From assembly GCA_025451895.1 (NCBI GenBank), contig JANWJP010000021.1, positions 1 through 64,000 on the forward strand: a DNA stretch of 64,000 nucleotides, read 5' to 3'. The notes under the pieces were generated by a model. That model did not search any database, had not been told where the DNA came from, and saw only the letters and a program-made list of their open reading frames with translations. The position numbers were made by a program, and so were the translations under genes. Positions 17,701-30,041 of this stretch are shown in pieces. The stretch is from Robertmurraya sp. (GTDB lineage Bacteria > Bacillota > Bacilli > Bacillales > Cytobacillaceae). Numbering within the stretch: the stretch's first letter is position 1; each line of letters starts with the position of its first letter.

Positions 17701-18258
17701 ATGCCAAAGCAAGTCATCGCGAATGTAAAGGAAAAAATGTCGAAAGCCGTTCAAGCGTATTCCCGTGAGTTGGCGAGCATCAGAGCCGGTCGTGCCAATG
17801 CTTCCTTGCTGGACAGAATTACGATTGATTATTACGGAGTTCCTACTCCAATCAATCAATTGGCCGGAGTATCAGTGCCGGAAGCAAGACTTCTTGTCAT
17901 TCAGCCTTATGACAAGTCCGTTTTGGGTGAAATTGAGAAAGCTATTTTAAAGTCAGACCTTGGCTTAACCCCTTCAAACGATGGCAATCTGATTCGCCTA
18001 TCCATTCCTCCGCTGACGGAAGAACGCCGCAAAGAATTGGTAAAGGTCGTCAGAAAAGAAGCTGAGGAAGCGAAAGTTGCGATACGGAATATCCGCCGTG
18101 ACGGGAATGACGAGTTAAAGAAAATGGAGAAAAACGGAGATATTTCTGAGGATGATCTTCGCGGTTATTCAGATGATGTTCAGAAGATCACAGATGATTA
18201 CATCAATAAAATTGACCATTTAACCAAAGAAAAAGAAAAGGAAATTATGGAAGTTTAA
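17701..18258 (+). CDS. frr: Ribosome recycling factor
   Basis: Ribosome recycling factor (185 aa, full family length) splits post-termination ribosomes together with EF-G. It shows the helical domain motifs [16 protein letters not shown] and [16 protein letters not shown] and the LARIQPYDKS-type central block (here [11 protein letters not shown]). It begins 2 nt after the pyrH stop with GGGGGAAATAATT as binding site. Confidence 0.98.
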   Translation: MPKQVIANVKEKMSKAVQAYSRELASIRAGRANASLLDRITIDYYGVPTPINQLAGVSVPEARLLVIQPYDKSVLGEIEKAILKSDLGLTPSNDGNLIRLSIPPLTEERRKELVKVVRKEAEEAKVAIRNIRRDGNDELKKMEKNGDISEDDLRGYSDDVQKITDDYINKIDHLTKEKEKEIMEV

Positions 18259-18419
18259 AGATGTTTTTGTTGTGAACCGGAATCAGGCAGAGCCGGGATG
18301 AATCAAAACCGGGGAAGGGGATGGAGGCTGCCGGCATCGGCTTTTAATGTATATACAGACTCCGTCCTGCAGAAGCACAAAGTTTTTTAGAACATTTCCT
18401 TGGATAATCACAGTACGCA

Positions 18420-18446
18420 AACCCTCTTTAAATAGGGGGTTTTTCT
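18420..18446 (+). terminator. Terminator downstream of frr
   Basis: AACCCTC (18420-18426) pairs with GGGGGTT (18435-18441) with one wobble, followed by a T-rich tract (TTTTCTTTT). Confidence 0.75.
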
Positions 18447-18576
18447 TTTACTGTATAAAGTCCGGCAAGGCGCCGCCAAACAGGCTTGTTTTCCTGTCCG
18501 TTTTACAATTTATGTTTAAGAAATTGTAATTTATATGTTTTATACATAATTTTTTCAAGATATCCTTTTCCTTTTT

Positions 18577-18585
18577 TGGTATGAT
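18577..18585 (+). promoter_or_regulatory. Extended -10 promoter candidate upstream of uppS
   Basis: TGGTATGAT is a TGn-extended -10 element (TATGAT at 18580-18585). The -35 region is poor. It lies about 220 nt upstream of uppS. Confidence 0.35.
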
Positions 18586-18804
18586 AAAAGCGTTAAAATT
18601 GATATGATTATTATAGTAGAAGAAAAACTTTGCCGCAGATGTGAAAAAAGGGACAAAAGGAATTATCCGTTCTTCCCCGGTTGGATAAAATGATTACCAA
18701 ATTAAAACTTCAGTCCTTCAGGTAAGTATGTTAAGATTTTTAAATGAGTGAAGATGAATCGATAATCGGGGATGTAATCAATCTCTTTTTGGAGGATCCG
18801 ACGA

Positions 18805-19581
18805 ATGTTTGAAAAAATAAAGCTTTGGAGGAAGAAAAAGTCTTCTTCCAATCTCCGGGAGCGCATAGAGATGATAAAAAAAAGGGAAATACCGGCACAT
18901 GTGGCTGTTATTATGGACGGCAACGGGAGATGGGCAAGGAAAAGAAATCTTCCCAGGATTGCCGGACATAAAGAAGGGATGATGGTTGTCCGGAAGATTT
19001 CCCGGATTGCAGGAGAACTGGGCATTAAAACATTAACTTTATACGCTTTTTCTACCGAAAATTGGAAAAGACCAAAGACAGAAGTAGACTTTTTAATGAA
19101 ACTTCCCCAAGATTATTTGAATGATTATTTGCCTGAACTTATTGAAGAAAATGTGCAGGTTCGAATGATGGGAAGCAAACAGAACCTTCCCAAACATACA
19201 TTGAATGCGTTGGAAAAAGCGATTCAGGAAACGAAAAATAATAACGGCTTGATTTTGAATTTCGCCCTAAACTATGGGAGCCGTACAGAAATAATTGAAG
19301 CGGTCAAACATATCATCAGGGACAGCCGGGATGGTAAAATTGGTGAGGATGGACTCAATGAGGAAATTTTCTCACAATATTTAATGAGCAATAATCTCCC
19401 TGATCCTGATTTGCTGATTAGAACAAGCGGTGAAATAAGACTGAGCAATTTTATGCTCTGGCAACTGGCGTACACGGAGTTTTGGTTTACCGATGTTTTG
19501 TGGCCGGACTTTAACGAACAATTTTTTCTTGATGCAATTGAGGAATTTCAAAAAAGGCAGCGGCGCTTCGGCGGTGTTTAA
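18805..19581 (+). CDS. uppS: Undecaprenyl diphosphate synthase
   Basis: This cis-prenyltransferase (258 aa) makes undecaprenyl diphosphate, the lipid carrier for peptidoglycan and wall polymers, from FPP and IPP. It has the catalytic Asp38 in VIMDGNGRWA, the LTLYAFSTENW motif, and the C-terminal RTSGEIRLSNFMLWQ block. TTTGGAGG upstream supports the ATG. Its neighbours cdsA and dxr also serve lipid and isoprenoid synthesis. Confidence 0.97.
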   Translation: MFEKIKLWRKKKSSSNLRERIEMIKKREIPAHVAVIMDGNGRWARKRNLPRIAGHKEGMMVVRKISRIAGELGIKTLTLYAFSTENWKRPKTEVDFLMKLPQDYLNDYLPELIEENVQVRMMGSKQNLPKHTLNALEKAIQETKNNNGLILNFALNYGSRTEIIEAVKHIIRDSRDGKIGEDGLNEEIFSQYLMSNNLPDPDLLIRTSGEIRLSNFMLWQLAYTEFWFTDVLWPDFNEQFFLDAIEEFQKRQRRFGGV

Positions 19582-19726
19582 ATTCCTCTTTGTTTCTAAT
19601 ACATAACGTTTTGGATGCAATCATTTATGTTCGGTTAAAAAGATTATGAATATTAAAACCGGTTCGGGAAAAACCGGTGTTTGTTTCTCCTGCCGGTTAA
19701 ATGCAGTGTGAAAGTGTGGGTTTTAG

Positions 19727-20515
19727 ATGAAGCAAAGAATCATTACAGCAGTTGTGGCCATGGCTGCGTTTTTGCCATTGGTCATTTTCGGGGGAGTTCC
19801 CCTTGTTTTGCTGGCGTATTTAATAGCAACAATAGGTTTATATGAATTATTAAGAATGCGGAAAGTCAAACTGTTCTCTGTTCCGGGAATTATCTCTCTT
19901 CTTATCTTATGGATCCTTTTATTGCCGGGTGACTACGCGGAGTTCCTTTTTGCCGGAAAGTATTCAAAAGTTGAGATTGCACTATTGCTTATTTTGTTTT
20001 TTCTGACATATACGGTAGCAACCAAAAACAGATTTACGTTTGATGATGTTGCTTTTTCCATTTTGGGAACCATTTATGTCGGAATGGGGTTTTTGTATTT
20101 TATTGAAATCCGCGAAATCAGCCTTCAATTACTTTTTTATTCATTATTCATGATATGGGCGACTGATTCCGGCGCTTACTTTATCGGCAGGGCTTTCGGA
20201 AAAAATAAGCTCTGGCCCGAAATCAGTCCGAAAAAAACAATTGAAGGTTCCGTGGGCGGAATCCTCTCCGCACTTGTTGTGGCCGTCCTTTTCTTCGTGT
20301 TTGGCGATTTGGGAATTTCCCTTCCGAAACTTGTCATCATGACCATTGTCCTGTCTGTTTTCGGACAAGTCGGAGATCTTGCTGAATCGGCCCTTAAGCG
20401 CCATTATGGTGTAAAAGACTCAGGCCGCATACTGCCCGGCCACGGCGGAATTTTGGACCGTTTTGACAGTTTAATATTTGTTTGGCCCTTCTTGTATTTT
20501 CTTTACATGATTTAA
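19727..20515 (+). CDS. cdsA: Phosphatidate cytidylyltransferase
   Basis: CDP-diacylglycerol synthase (262 aa) is an integral membrane enzyme that makes CDP-diacylglycerol from CTP and phosphatidate; it supplies PgsA, encoded near the end of this window. It has about seven membrane segments and the C-terminal CDS signature (KRHYGVKDSGRILPGHGG followed by LDRFDS). The ribosome binding site is weak (GTGGG). A 7-bp inverted repeat (19658-19678) lies just upstream in the 145-bp gap after uppS. Confidence 0.96.
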   Translation: MKQRIITAVVAMAAFLPLVIFGGVPLVLLAYLIATIGLYELLRMRKVKLFSVPGIISLLILWILLLPGDYAEFLFAGKYSKVEIALLLILFFLTYTVATKNRFTFDDVAFSILGTIYVGMGFLYFIEIREISLQLLFYSLFMIWATDSGAYFIGRAFGKNKLWPEISPKKTIEGSVGGILSALVVAVLFFVFGDLGISLPKLVIMTIVLSVFGQVGDLAESALKRHYGVKDSGRILPGHGGILDRFDSLIFVWPFLYFLYMI

Positions 20516-20615
20516 TGCTGCGTAAAATTAATTCTGACCGCTTCCGTCTGAAGTCAGGTGACAATGCGGAATATTTATTTAAAAAAACTTCTTTTGTTGA
20601 ATCGGAGTGAACATC

Positions 20616-21761
20616 TTGAAATATATTAATTTATTGGGTGCAACAGGATCAATTGGGACACAAACTTTAGATGTTATAAGAGAGCATTCAACACATTTCA
20701 AACTGTCAGCAATGTCTGTCGGCCGCAATATCCATTTGGCGCGTAAAATTATTTCTGAATTCCGGCCGGAATTGGTATCCGTTATGAAAAAAGAAGATGC
20801 GGATACACTAAAACTTGAGTTTCCGGAAATAAAGTTTACTTATGGCTCTGAAGGATTAACAGAGGCAGCTGTCTATCATAAAGGCAGCGTTTTGGTAAAT
20901 TCGGTAATCGGCAGCGTCGGACTTGCCCCGACGATGGCAGCTATTGCCGATGGCAAAACTATTTGCCTGGCAAATAAAGAAACATTGGTTACTGCCGGGC
21001 ATTTAGTAATGGAGGCAGCGCAAAAACACGGTGTTGAATTGCTGCCGATTGACAGTGAGCATTCGGCTATTTTTCAAGCATTGCAAGGAGAAAAAAAGGA
21101 CAATATCGAAAGATTGATTCTTACTGCTTCAGGAGGAAGTTTCCGCGATCGTTCCAGGGAAGAATTGAAAAACGTGACTGTGGAAGAAGCATTAAATCAC
21201 CCAAATTGGTCTATGGGTGCTAAAATAACTATAGATTCAGCCACAATGATGAATAAAGGGCTCGAAGTGATTGAAGCCCATTGGCTGTTTTCCATCCCAT
21301 ATGATCAAATTGATGTGTTGCTTCACCGGGAGAGCATTATTCACTCAATGATTGAGTTTCATGACAGCAGCGTTATTGCCCAGTTGGGCACTCCGGATAT
21401 GCGGGTTCCCATTCAATATGCATTATCTTATCCGGACAGATTGCCGCTTAAAAGTGCAAAAAGGCTGAATCTTGCTGAAATTGGCCGGCTTCATTTTGAA
21501 AAAGCAGATTTAGAGCGTTTTCGCTGTCTGCATTTTGCTTATGAAGCAGGAAAAGCTGGCGGAACGATGCCGACTGTTTTGAATGCAGCAAATGAAGTAG
21601 CCGTTGCGGCGTTTCTCGAAGGAAGAATAACTTTTTTGGAAATTGAAGATTTAGTTGAAAAATCTCTAGCTTCCCATAATAATATGAGTAATCCCGATTT
21701 ATTTACGATTGAAGAGGTTGATCGGAAAACGCGTGAGTTCGTAAATTCACTTCTAACATAA
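20616..21761 (+). CDS. dxr: 1-deoxy-D-xylulose 5-phosphate reductoisomerase
   Basis: Dxr (381 aa) converts DXP to MEP in the non-mevalonate isoprenoid pathway and so feeds uppS. It has the NADPH-binding [15 protein letters not shown] motif, [10 protein letters not shown], the active-site [11 protein letters not shown] with metal ligands, and the flexible-loop region [11 protein letters not shown] place the start at TTG 20616 because GGAG (20604-20607) is then 8 nt away; the upstream GTG at 20607 sits inside that binding site. Confidence 0.96.
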   Translation: MKYINLLGATGSIGTQTLDVIREHSTHFKLSAMSVGRNIHLARKIISEFRPELVSVMKKEDADTLKLEFPEIKFTYGSEGLTEAAVYHKGSVLVNSVIGSVGLAPTMAAIADGKTICLANKETLVTAGHLVMEAAQKHGVELLPIDSEHSAIFQALQGEKKDNIERLILTASGGSFRDRSREELKNVTVEEALNHPNWSMGAKITIDSATMMNKGLEVIEAHWLFSIPYDQIDVLLHRESIIHSMIEFHDSSVIAQLGTPDMRVPIQYALSYPDRLPLKSAKRLNLAEIGRLHFEKADLERFRCLHFAYEAGKAGGTMPTVLNAANEVAVAAFLEGRITFLEIEDLVEKSLASHNNMSNPDLFTIEEVDRKTREFVNSLLT

Positions 21762-21776
21762 AAGGTGGTTTAAATT

Positions 21777-23042
21777 TTGAGTACAGTTATAGCCTTTATC
21801 ATTATTTTCGGGGCATTGGTATTTTTTCATGAACTGGGACATTTTATTTTTGCCAAAAGGGCAGGCATACTCTGCCGTGAATTTGCAATTGGCTTTGGAC
21901 CTAAGGTGTTTTCGTATCAAAAGGGAGAAACTCTTTATACAATCAGGTTATTGCCCATCGGCGGATATGTAAGGATGGCCGGAGAGGATCCGGAAATGGT
22001 TGAACTCAAGGCCGGCTATCGGGTAGGTTTAAAGTTCGATGAAAATAATCAAGTCTGCAAAATCATTTTAAATAATAAGGAAAAATATCCGGATATTCGT
22101 GTTATTGAGGTAGAAGAGGCGGATCTGGAACGTGAATTAATGATAAAAGGCTACGAAGACGGGGATGAAGAAACATTAAAAACTTTCTCAGTAAGCAGAA
22201 AAGCTTATATCGTTGAAAACGATACAGAGACTCTAATTGCTCCGTATGATCGGCAATTTGCTTCGAAAACCCTTTGGCAACGGACGGTAACGATTTTTGC
22301 CGGTCCTGCAGCTAATTTTGTATTAGCATTTCTGATTTTTGTTTTGATTGGTTTGATCCAGGGGATCCCGACAAATGAACCCAAGTTGGGTGAATTGACT
22401 GCGGATGGAGCCGCAATTGCGGCAGGTTTGAAAGAGGGAGACATCGTTAATTCGATCAGCGGGGCTGAGGTGTCGAGCTGGGAAGACGTTGTTGAAATTG
22501 TGCAGAAAAATCCCAATAAAGAAGTGGAATTTTTCATCGAACGTGACGGAGCAGAGATGATCATTCCTGTGACTCCGAAAGAGCATAAGGTGAACGGGGA
22601 AACAATCGGGTTAATCGGTGTGTACACCCCTATGGAAAAATCGGTCGGTCAATCGGTCATAAACGGAGCCAAAGAAGTTTATATCATGACGATCGAGATT
22701 TTTAAAATTCTCGGAAAGCTTATTACGGGGCAGTTTTCTATTGACGCCCTGTCCGGTCCTGTCGGGATATATGCCGCCACGGACACAGTGGCAAAGGATG
22801 GAGGAATACTCTATTTAATGAAATGGACCGGTCTTTTGAGTATTAATCTCGGGATCATGAATCTTCTTCCTATTCCCGCATTAGACGGGGGCAGGCTTTT
22901 GTTCTTTGCGGTTGAAGGTTTAAGGGGAAAACCGCTTGACAGGCATAAGGAAGGAATGGTTCATTTTATCGGCTTCGCGCTCCTTATGTTGTTAATGCTT
23001 GTAGTCACTTGGAATGACATACAGCGATTCTTTTTGAAATAA
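21777..23042 (+). CDS. rasP: Site-2 zinc metalloprotease RasP
   Basis: RasP (RseP/SpoIVFB-type, 421 aa) is a membrane-embedded protease that cleaves membrane-bound anti-sigma factors such as RsiW and the cell division protein FtsL. It has the zinc motif HELGH at residues 18-22 in the first membrane helix, a central PDZ domain (about residues 195-280), and the second metal motif ALDGGR near the C-terminus. The TTG start follows AAAGGTGG. It lies between dxr and proS, as in B. subtilis. Confidence 0.96.
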   Translation: MSTVIAFIIIFGALVFFHELGHFIFAKRAGILCREFAIGFGPKVFSYQKGETLYTIRLLPIGGYVRMAGEDPEMVELKAGYRVGLKFDENNQVCKIILNNKEKYPDIRVIEVEEADLERELMIKGYEDGDEETLKTFSVSRKAYIVENDTETLIAPYDRQFASKTLWQRTVTIFAGPAANFVLAFLIFVLIGLIQGIPTNEPKLGELTADGAAIAAGLKEGDIVNSISGAEVSSWEDVVEIVQKNPNKEVEFFIERDGAEMIIPVTPKEHKVNGETIGLIGVYTPMEKSVGQSVINGAKEVYIMTIEIFKILGKLITGQFSIDALSGPVGIYAATDTVAKDGGILYLMKWTGLLSINLGIMNLLPIPALDGGRLLFFAVEGLRGKPLDRHKEGMVHFIGFALLMLLMLVVTWNDIQRFFLK

Positions 23043-23096
23043 AGATGCTCCGGGTTTGGATTTAATCTGATGTAACGATGTTCAGTGCATGACGGT

Positions 23097-23167
23097 TTAT
23101 TGCTTCATACCCGCCGGAATTATGACCATGCAGCGGTTTCATGCCTATACCGGGTATGAAGCATAAA
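23097..23167 (+). repeat. Long inverted repeat in the rasP-proS gap
   Basis: TGCTTCATACCC (23101-23112) and GGGTATGAAGCA (23152-23163) are a perfect 12-bp inverted repeat with a 39-nt loop. Allowing one bulged base, the stem extends outwards by four more pairs (TTTAT / ATAAA). No T-tract follows. It would form a large stem-loop in a rasP-proS transcript. It is not a T-box: the conserved AGGGTGGNACCGCG is absent. Confidence 0.55.
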
Positions 23168-23247
23168 ATGTTCTGTATCATGAAGATTAAATTATGCCAA
23201 AATGCACAGACGGATTTTTGGTCAGCAATTTTAAAAAACGGAAATTT

Positions 23248-23288
23248 GCCGGTGCTTTCGCCGAAAGATAAGGTGTCCGGCTTTTTTT
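23248..23288 (+). terminator. Candidate terminator before proS
   Basis: GCCGG (23248-23252) pairs with CCGGC (23277-23281) around an inner CTTTC/GAAAG hairpin, and is followed by seven Ts. It ends 38 bp before the proS start, so it may terminate rasP or act on proS expression. Confidence 0.5.
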
Positions 23289-23323
23289 ATTGTAAAAATG
23301 AATCAATTGTGAGGTGTTATTGA

Positions 23324-25033
<1,710 letters not shown>

Positions 25034-25140
25034 ACACTTTATTTCTGTCCGGCACTTGAGCGGTGCTCTTAAAGAGCAACCATTAACCGCTCTGTTTCTG
25101 CTATTGTTCAAAAATAACGGCTTTGATGAAAACAGCGGAA

Positions 25141-25180
25141 ATAAACAGGTTCCAAAAATTTGCGGAACCTGTTTATTTTA
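25141..25180 (+). terminator. Terminator of proS
   Basis: A 13-bp perfect stem (ATAAACAGGTTCC 25141-25153, GGAACCTGTTTAT 25164-25176) with a 10-nt loop is followed by TTTTA. Confidence 0.8.
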
Positions 25181-25337
25181 TGGGTAAATATGCCGTTTTT
25201 TTACAGCGTTCCGAAAAACAGTGCTGCAACTGTTGGACAGAAAAATAACCCGTCATCTTATTTTGAAAAGGGGGAAGATTTTTGCCAATCATTTGTAACG
25301 GAGAAGTTTTTTTAAAGGCTTTTAAATATTTTTCGTA

Positions 25338-25346
25338 TGTTATAAT
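25338..25346 (+). promoter_or_regulatory. Extended -10 promoter candidate of polC
   Basis: TGTTATAAT gives a consensus TATAAT (25341-25346) with a TGn extension, 54 nt upstream of the polC start. The -35 is weak. Confidence 0.45.
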
Positions 25347-25399
25347 TACAGAAGTTAATGGAGTTGTCGATGTGAAAAATCAGGGAGGAGAATAGAGTA

Positions 25400-28300
25400 A
25401 TGAGTGACGCCGCGGGTAAGAAAGAGCGATTTCAGCTATTGCTCCAACATATTCAGTTGACAGATGAAATGTTCGTATCCCATTTTCATGAAGCAGAAAT
25501 AGAAAAAGTAGTTGTTGAGAAAAAAGCAAGGAAATGGCATTTTTATTTTTTATTTAAACATATTTTACCTGCTGCCGTCCTCGAGACGTTTGTCTCGAAA
25601 CTGGAAAAGGCTTTTACAAATATAGCGAAGATTTCTTATACGATTAATGTAAGAAATTCTGATATGTCTGAACAATTAATTTTGGATTATTGGCGCAAAT
25701 GTTTGCAGGAAATTGACTGCATGGCTCCGCCGGTTGCCAGACTCCTTTATGAGCAAGTTCCAGGTGTGAACGGAAATCGGATTACGGTTACGGTCGGCAA
25801 CGAACTGGAGGAAATGACGATTAAACAGAAATATGCTTCTCTCATTGCCCAGACTTATCAGGACTTCGGTTTCCAAGGTATTACTGTTGATGCCCGTATT
25901 AATCGAAACTTGTCCGCTGAACAAAACCAGCAATATGAAATGTTTTTAAAGCAAAAAGAGCAAGAGGATCTTGAAAGAGGGATGCAGGCTCTGCTCGAAA
26001 TGGAAAAGCAGGCCTCTGAAAAAGATAATTCAAAAAACGGGGAAGGTTCCGGCGGCCCTTTAATTGTCGGATTTCCAATTAAGGATGATGCGGAATTCCG
26101 CCGGCTGATTGACATTGTCGATGAAGAAAAAAGAATTGTGATAGAAGGATATGTTTTTTCTGCCGAAACAAGAGAATTAAAAAGCGGCCGGACATTGTTA
26201 ACCTTTAAAATTACTGATTATACAAGTTCAATAATGGTTAAGATGTTCTCCAAGGATAAAGAGGATGCTTCTTTGTTTGAACGGGTCAAAAAAGGCATGT
26301 GGCTGAGAGTCAGGGGCAGCGTGCAAAATGATACATTTGTCCGTGATTTGGTCATGATTGCCCATGACCTGACAGAGGTAGCCGGAGAAAAAAGAAAAGA
26401 CACTGCCCCGGAAGACGAAAAACGGGTTGAATTGCATGTCCATACTCCGATGAGTCAGATGGATGCCGTTACATCTGTCAGTGAACTGATTGCCCGGGCG
26501 AAAGATTGGGGACATAAAGCAATAGCCGTAACAGACCATGCGGTCGTGCAGTCTTTTCCTGAAGCGTTCAGCGCTGGAAAAAAGCACGGTATAAAAGTCC
26601 TCTACGGAGTAGAGGCGAACTTGGTTGATGACGGGGTGCCGATTGCTTATAATGAATCAAACATCCTTCTGGAGGATGCTGTTTATGTTGTTTTTGACGT
26701 GGAAACAACCGGGTTGTCGGCTGTCTATGACACAATAATTGAACTGGCCGCCGTGAAAATTTATCAGGGAGAAGTTATTGATACATTTGAAGCTTTCGCC
26801 AACCCCCATCATCCATTATCGGCGACAACGATTGAATTGACGGGAATCACCGATGATATGGTTCGAAATGCCCCCGATCCGGAGGAAGTTTTAAGGGACT
26901 TTTATTCCTGGATTGGCGATTCTGTTTTAGTGGCTCACAATGCCTCCTTTGATATGGGCTTTTTGAATGTCGGTTTTCGGAAGGCCGGTATTGAAAAAGC
27001 GCAAAATCCTGTTATTGATACGTTGGAATTGGCAAGATTTCTTTATCCTGAGCTGAAAAACCACCGCCTTAACACGCTGGCAAAACATTTTAATGTAGAA
27101 CTTACCCAGCATCACCGGGCCATATATGATGCTGAAGCAACCGGAAATTTATTTATCTTGATGTTAAAAGATGCACAGAAAAAAGGAATTTTGCATCATA
27201 ATCGGTTAAATGAAAATACAGGGAACGGCAACGCGTATCAGCGGGCCCGTCCGTATCATTGCACATTGCTCGCGCAAACGCAGGAGGGCCTGAAAAATCT
27301 TTTTAAGCTTGTTTCCCTTGCACATATTGATTATTTTTACCGGGTTCCAAGGATCCCCCGTTCGGTTTTGCAAAAACACAGGAATGGAATTATTGTCGGT
27401 TCGGGCTGCGATAAGGGGGAAGTCTTTGAAGGCATGATGCAAAAAGCCTTTGAAGAGGTCGAAGAAATAGCTAAATTCTATGATTTTATTGAGGTCCATC
27501 CAAAGGAAGTATATGCCCACTTAATCGAACTGGAGCTTGTGAGAGACGAAGAGAATTTAGAAGATATTATTAAGAACCTTGTTAAGCTCGGCGATAAGCT
27601 GGGGATTCCGGTTGTGGCTACAGGGAATGTTCATTATTTGGATCCGAAAGACAAAATCTACCGGAAAATTTTGATCAGCTCCCAGGGTGGAGCAAATCCG
27701 CTCAACCGTCATAAGCTTCCTGACGTTCACTTCCGGACAACAAATGAAATGCTCGATGCTTTCAGATTTTTAGGGGAAGAAAAGGCGAAAGAAATCGTTG
27801 TTACGAATACAAATAAAATTGCCGACATGATTGAAGATGTGAAGCCGATCAAGGATAAATTGTACACTCCGAAGATAGAGGGCGCTGAAGAGGAGATTCG
27901 TTCCATGAGCTATGAGCGGGCTAAAAGCATTTACGGCGATCCGCTTCCGGATATTGTTGAGGCCAGACTTGAGAAAGAACTGAAAAGTATTATCGGGCAC
28001 GGCTTTGCGGTTATTTATTTAATTTCCCATAAACTTGTGAAAAAATCGTTGGAGGACGGATATTTAGTCGGTTCCCGCGGTTCTGTCGGTTCGTCTTTTG
28101 TAGCGACAATGACGGAAATCACCGAGGTTAATCCGCTTCCGCCCCACTATGTTTGCCCGCAGTGCAAGCATTCAGAGTTTTTCAATGATGGTTCTGTCGG
28201 TTCAGGTTTTGATTTGCCTGATAAAAATTGTCCTCAGTGCGGAACGAAGTACAAAAAAGACGGGCACGATATTCCGTTTGAGACGTTTTTGGGCTTTAAA

Positions 28301-29734
28301 GGGGATAAGGTTCCCGATATTGACTTGAACTTTTCAGGGGAATATCAGCCGAGGGCTCATAATTATACGAAGGTGTTGTTCGGTGAAGATTATGTTTACC
28401 GCGCCGGTACAATTGGTACAGTGGCAGACAAAACGGCATACGGTTATGTAAAAGCCTATGAACAAGATCATAATTTACATCTCCGTGGTGCCGAGGTGGA
28501 CCGTCTTGCTGCAGGATGTACGGGAGTCAAACGGACTACAGGGCAGCATCCTGGAGGGATTATTGTTATTCCTGATTATATGGATGTTTTTGATTTTACT
28601 CCGATCCAATACCCGGCGGACGACCGAAATTCTGAATGGAGGACAACGCATTTTGACTTCCACTCTATTGATGCAAATGTTTTGAAGCTTGATATTCTCG
28701 GGCATGATGACCCGACGATGATTCGGATGCTTCAAGATTTAACGGGGATTGATCCAAAAACAATTCCGCCGGATGATCCGGAGGTTATGAAGTTGTTCAG
28801 CGGCACAGACTCACTCGGTGTTACTGAAGACCAAATCATGTGTAAGACAGGAACCCTTGGTGTTCCAGAGTTTGGAACCCGTTTTGTCCGGCAAATGCTT
28901 GAGGAGACAAAACCGACTACGTTTTCCGAGCTTGTCCAAATCTCGGGTCTGTCACATGGAACAGATGTATGGCTGGGAAATGCCCAGGAGTTAATAAAGA
29001 ATAATATTTGTACTTTATCTGAAGTAATCGGTTGTCGTGATGATATCATGGTGTATTTAATTTATCAGGGATTGGAGCCTTCCTTCGCTTTTAAAATCAT
29101 GGAGTCCGTCCGAAAAGGAAGAGGACTGACAGAGGAAATGGAAGCGGAAATGAGGAAAAATGAGGTTCCTGAATGGTACATTGATTCCTGTAAGAAAATA
29201 AAATACATGTTTCCCAAGGCTCACGCTGCGGCGTATGTCATGATGGCTCTCCGCATTGCCTATTTTAAGGTTCATTATCCTATTTACTACTATGCTGCTT
29301 ATTTTACTGTCCGGGCAGAGGATTTTGATATTGATGTAATGACAAAGGGATCAAATGCAATCCGGGCAAAAATTGAAGAAATCAATGCCAAAGGGCTGGA
29401 TGCAACACCGAAGGAAAAGAGCCTCCTTACCGTGCTTGAATTGGCTTTGGAAATGACGCAAAGAGGTTTTTCATTCCGGTCGATCGATCTGTACCGTTCG
29501 GATGCAACTCAGTTCCTGATTGATGGAAATTCCCTGATTCCGCCGTTTACGGCTATTCCGGGACTCGGGACAAATGCAGCCATTAATATTGTAAAAGCGA
29601 GAGAAGAAGGGGAATTTCTTTCCAAGGAAGATTTGCAAATTCGCGGAAAAGTGTCCAAGACCATTCTTGAATTTTTGGATAGTCACGGCTGTCTGGCCGG
29701 GTTGCCGGAGCAAAATCAGTTATCTTTATTTTAA
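25400..29734 (+). CDS. polC: DNA polymerase III PolC-type alpha subunit
   Basis: PolC (1444 aa) is the main replicative DNA polymerase of low-GC Gram-positives and carries its own proofreading exonuclease. Domains in order: N-terminal region, OB fold (about 240-330), PHP domain (ELHVHTP near 343), the DEDD exonuclease inserted at about 427-590 (FDVETTG), a zinc-binding pair of CPQC motifs beginning near residue 919, and the polymerase palm with [12 protein letters not shown], fingers, and helix-hairpin-helix end (IPGLGTNAA). The ATG follows GGGAGGAGAATAG. Length matches the family. Confidence 0.98.
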   Translation: MSDAAGKKERFQLLLQHIQLTDEMFVSHFHEAEIEKVVVEKKARKWHFYFLFKHILPAAVLETFVSKLEKAFTNIAKISYTINVRNSDMSEQLILDYWRKCLQEIDCMAPPVARLLYEQVPGVNGNRITVTVGNELEEMTIKQKYASLIAQTYQDFGFQGITVDARINRNLSAEQNQQYEMFLKQKEQEDLERGMQALLEMEKQASEKDNSKNGEGSGGPLIVGFPIKDDAEFRRLIDIVDEEKRIVIEGYVFSAETRELKSGRTLLTFKITDYTSSIMVKMFSKDKEDASLFERVKKGMWLRVRGSVQNDTFVRDLVMIAHDLTEVAGEKRKDTAPEDEKRVELHVHTPMSQMDAVTSVSELIARAKDWGHKAIAVTDHAVVQSFPEAFSAGKKHGIKVLYGVEANLVDDGVPIAYNESNILLEDAVYVVFDVETTGLSAVYDTIIELAAVKIYQGEVIDTFEAFANPHHPLSATTIELTGITDDMVRNAPDPEEVLRDFYSWIGDSVLVAHNASFDMGFLNVGFRKAGIEKAQNPVIDTLELARFLYPELKNHRLNTLAKHFNVELTQHHRAIYDAEATGNLFILMLKDAQKKGILHHNRLNENTGNGNAYQRARPYHCTLLAQTQEGLKNLFKLVSLAHIDYFYRVPRIPRSVLQKHRNGIIVGSGCDKGEVFEGMMQKAFEEVEEIAKFYDFIEVHPKEVYAHLIELELVRDEENLEDIIKNLVKLGDKLGIPVVATGNVHYLDPKDKIYRKILISSQGGANPLNRHKLPDVHFRTTNEMLDAFRFLGEEKAKEIVVTNTNKIADMIEDVKPIKDKLYTPKIEGAEEEIRSMSYERAKSIYGDPLPDIVEARLEKELKSIIGHGFAVIYLISHKLVKKSLEDGYLVGSRGSVGSSFVATMTEITEVNPLPPHYVCPQCKHSEFFNDGSVGSGFDLPDKNCPQCGTKYKKDGHDIPFETFLGFKGDKVPDIDLNFSGEYQPRAHNYTKVLFGEDYVYRAGTIGTVADKTAYGYVKAYEQDHNLHLRGAEVDRLAAGCTGVKRTTGQHPGGIIVIPDYMDVFDFTPIQYPADDRNSEWRTTHFDFHSIDANVLKLDILGHDDPTMIRMLQDLTGIDPKTIPPDDPEVMKLFSGTDSLGVTEDQIMCKTGTLGVPEFGTRFVRQMLEETKPTTFSELVQISGLSHGTDVWLGNAQELIKNNICTLSEVIGCRDDIMVYLIYQGLEPSFAFKIMESVRKGRGLTEEMEAEMRKNEVPEWYIDSCKKIKYMFPKAHAAAYVMMALRIAYFKVHYPIYYYAAYFTVRAEDFDIDVMTKGSNAIRAKIEEINAKGLDATPKEKSLLTVLELALEMTQRGFSFRSIDLYRSDATQFLIDGNSLIPPFTAIPGLGTNAAINIVKAREEGEFLSKEDLQIRGKVSKTILEFLDSHGCLAGLPEQNQLSLF

Positions 29735-29781
29735 TTTCCGCCGGGAAAACTATAACACACAACGGACGCAACGGAATCCAT

Positions 29782-29810
29782 TTGCATTACAAAAATGGTT
29801 ATGGTATATT
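29782..29810 (+). promoter_or_regulatory. Sigma-A promoter of the rimP-nusA-infB operon
   Basis: TTGCAT (29782-29787) and TATATT (29805-29810) have a 17-nt spacer and a TGG extended -10. Transcription would start near 29817, leaving a 225-nt leader that contains a strong hairpin. Confidence 0.75.
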
Positions 29811-29842
29811 TTTATTGGAAATACTATCGATAACTCTCGTGG

Positions 29843-29874
29843 AAAAGAGTGGGGCGTCCCCGCTCTTTTGTTTT
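29843..29874 (+). terminator. Leader terminator/attenuator upstream of rimP
   Basis: AAAAGAGTGGGG (29843-29854) pairs with CCCCGCTCTTTT (29858-29869), a 12-bp stem with one wobble and a 3-nt loop, followed by GTTTT. It lies about 30 nt after the predicted transcription start and 170 nt before rimP. In B. subtilis NusA is reported to control its own operon by termination in this leader; a similar role here is inference. It could equally be the polC terminator read as part of the next leader. Confidence 0.65.
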
Positions 29875-30041
29875 GCAGAACTTTTTTGATTACGGTACAT
29901 AGCTATGGGCTCAGCCTGTGTCTCATTTCTGGTTTCCCTGGAACAATTGCGCTGACGGCATTATTCCGGGGATTCTTTTGGAGCATGTCAAGCATCCTGT
30001 CTTCAATCAAAGACAAATATATATACGTGAGGAGGGAAAAA

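Larger units (their letters stand above)
18259..18804 (+). other. Intergenic region frr-uppS
   Basis: This 546-bp stretch holds no convincing gene. A small GC hairpin followed by four Ts (18330-18345) and a clear terminator at 18420-18446 end the pyrH-frr transcript. An AT-rich stretch with an extended -10 promoter candidate (18577-18585) follows, and the last 200 bp would form a long uppS leader without a structure that I recognise. Confidence 0.6.
25034..25399 (+). other. Intergenic region proS-polC
   Basis: This 366-bp gap contains two RNA hairpins behind proS and a promoter candidate for polC (25338-25346). Nested inverted repeats (GAGCGG 25058-25063 with CCGCTC 25087-25092, inside them GCTCTT/AAGAGC) are followed by the perfect terminator at 25141-25176. 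No coding sequence is seen. Confidence 0.6.

Noticed and set aside
23141-23323. 60-codon frame in the rasP-proS gap
   Set aside because: It overlaps the inverted repeat and the terminator hairpin and has no SD.
29667-30041. Upstream in-frame extension of rimP into polC
   Set aside because: The extension crosses the polC stop, the promoter and the attenuator hairpin, and shows no RimP similarity before ATG 30042.
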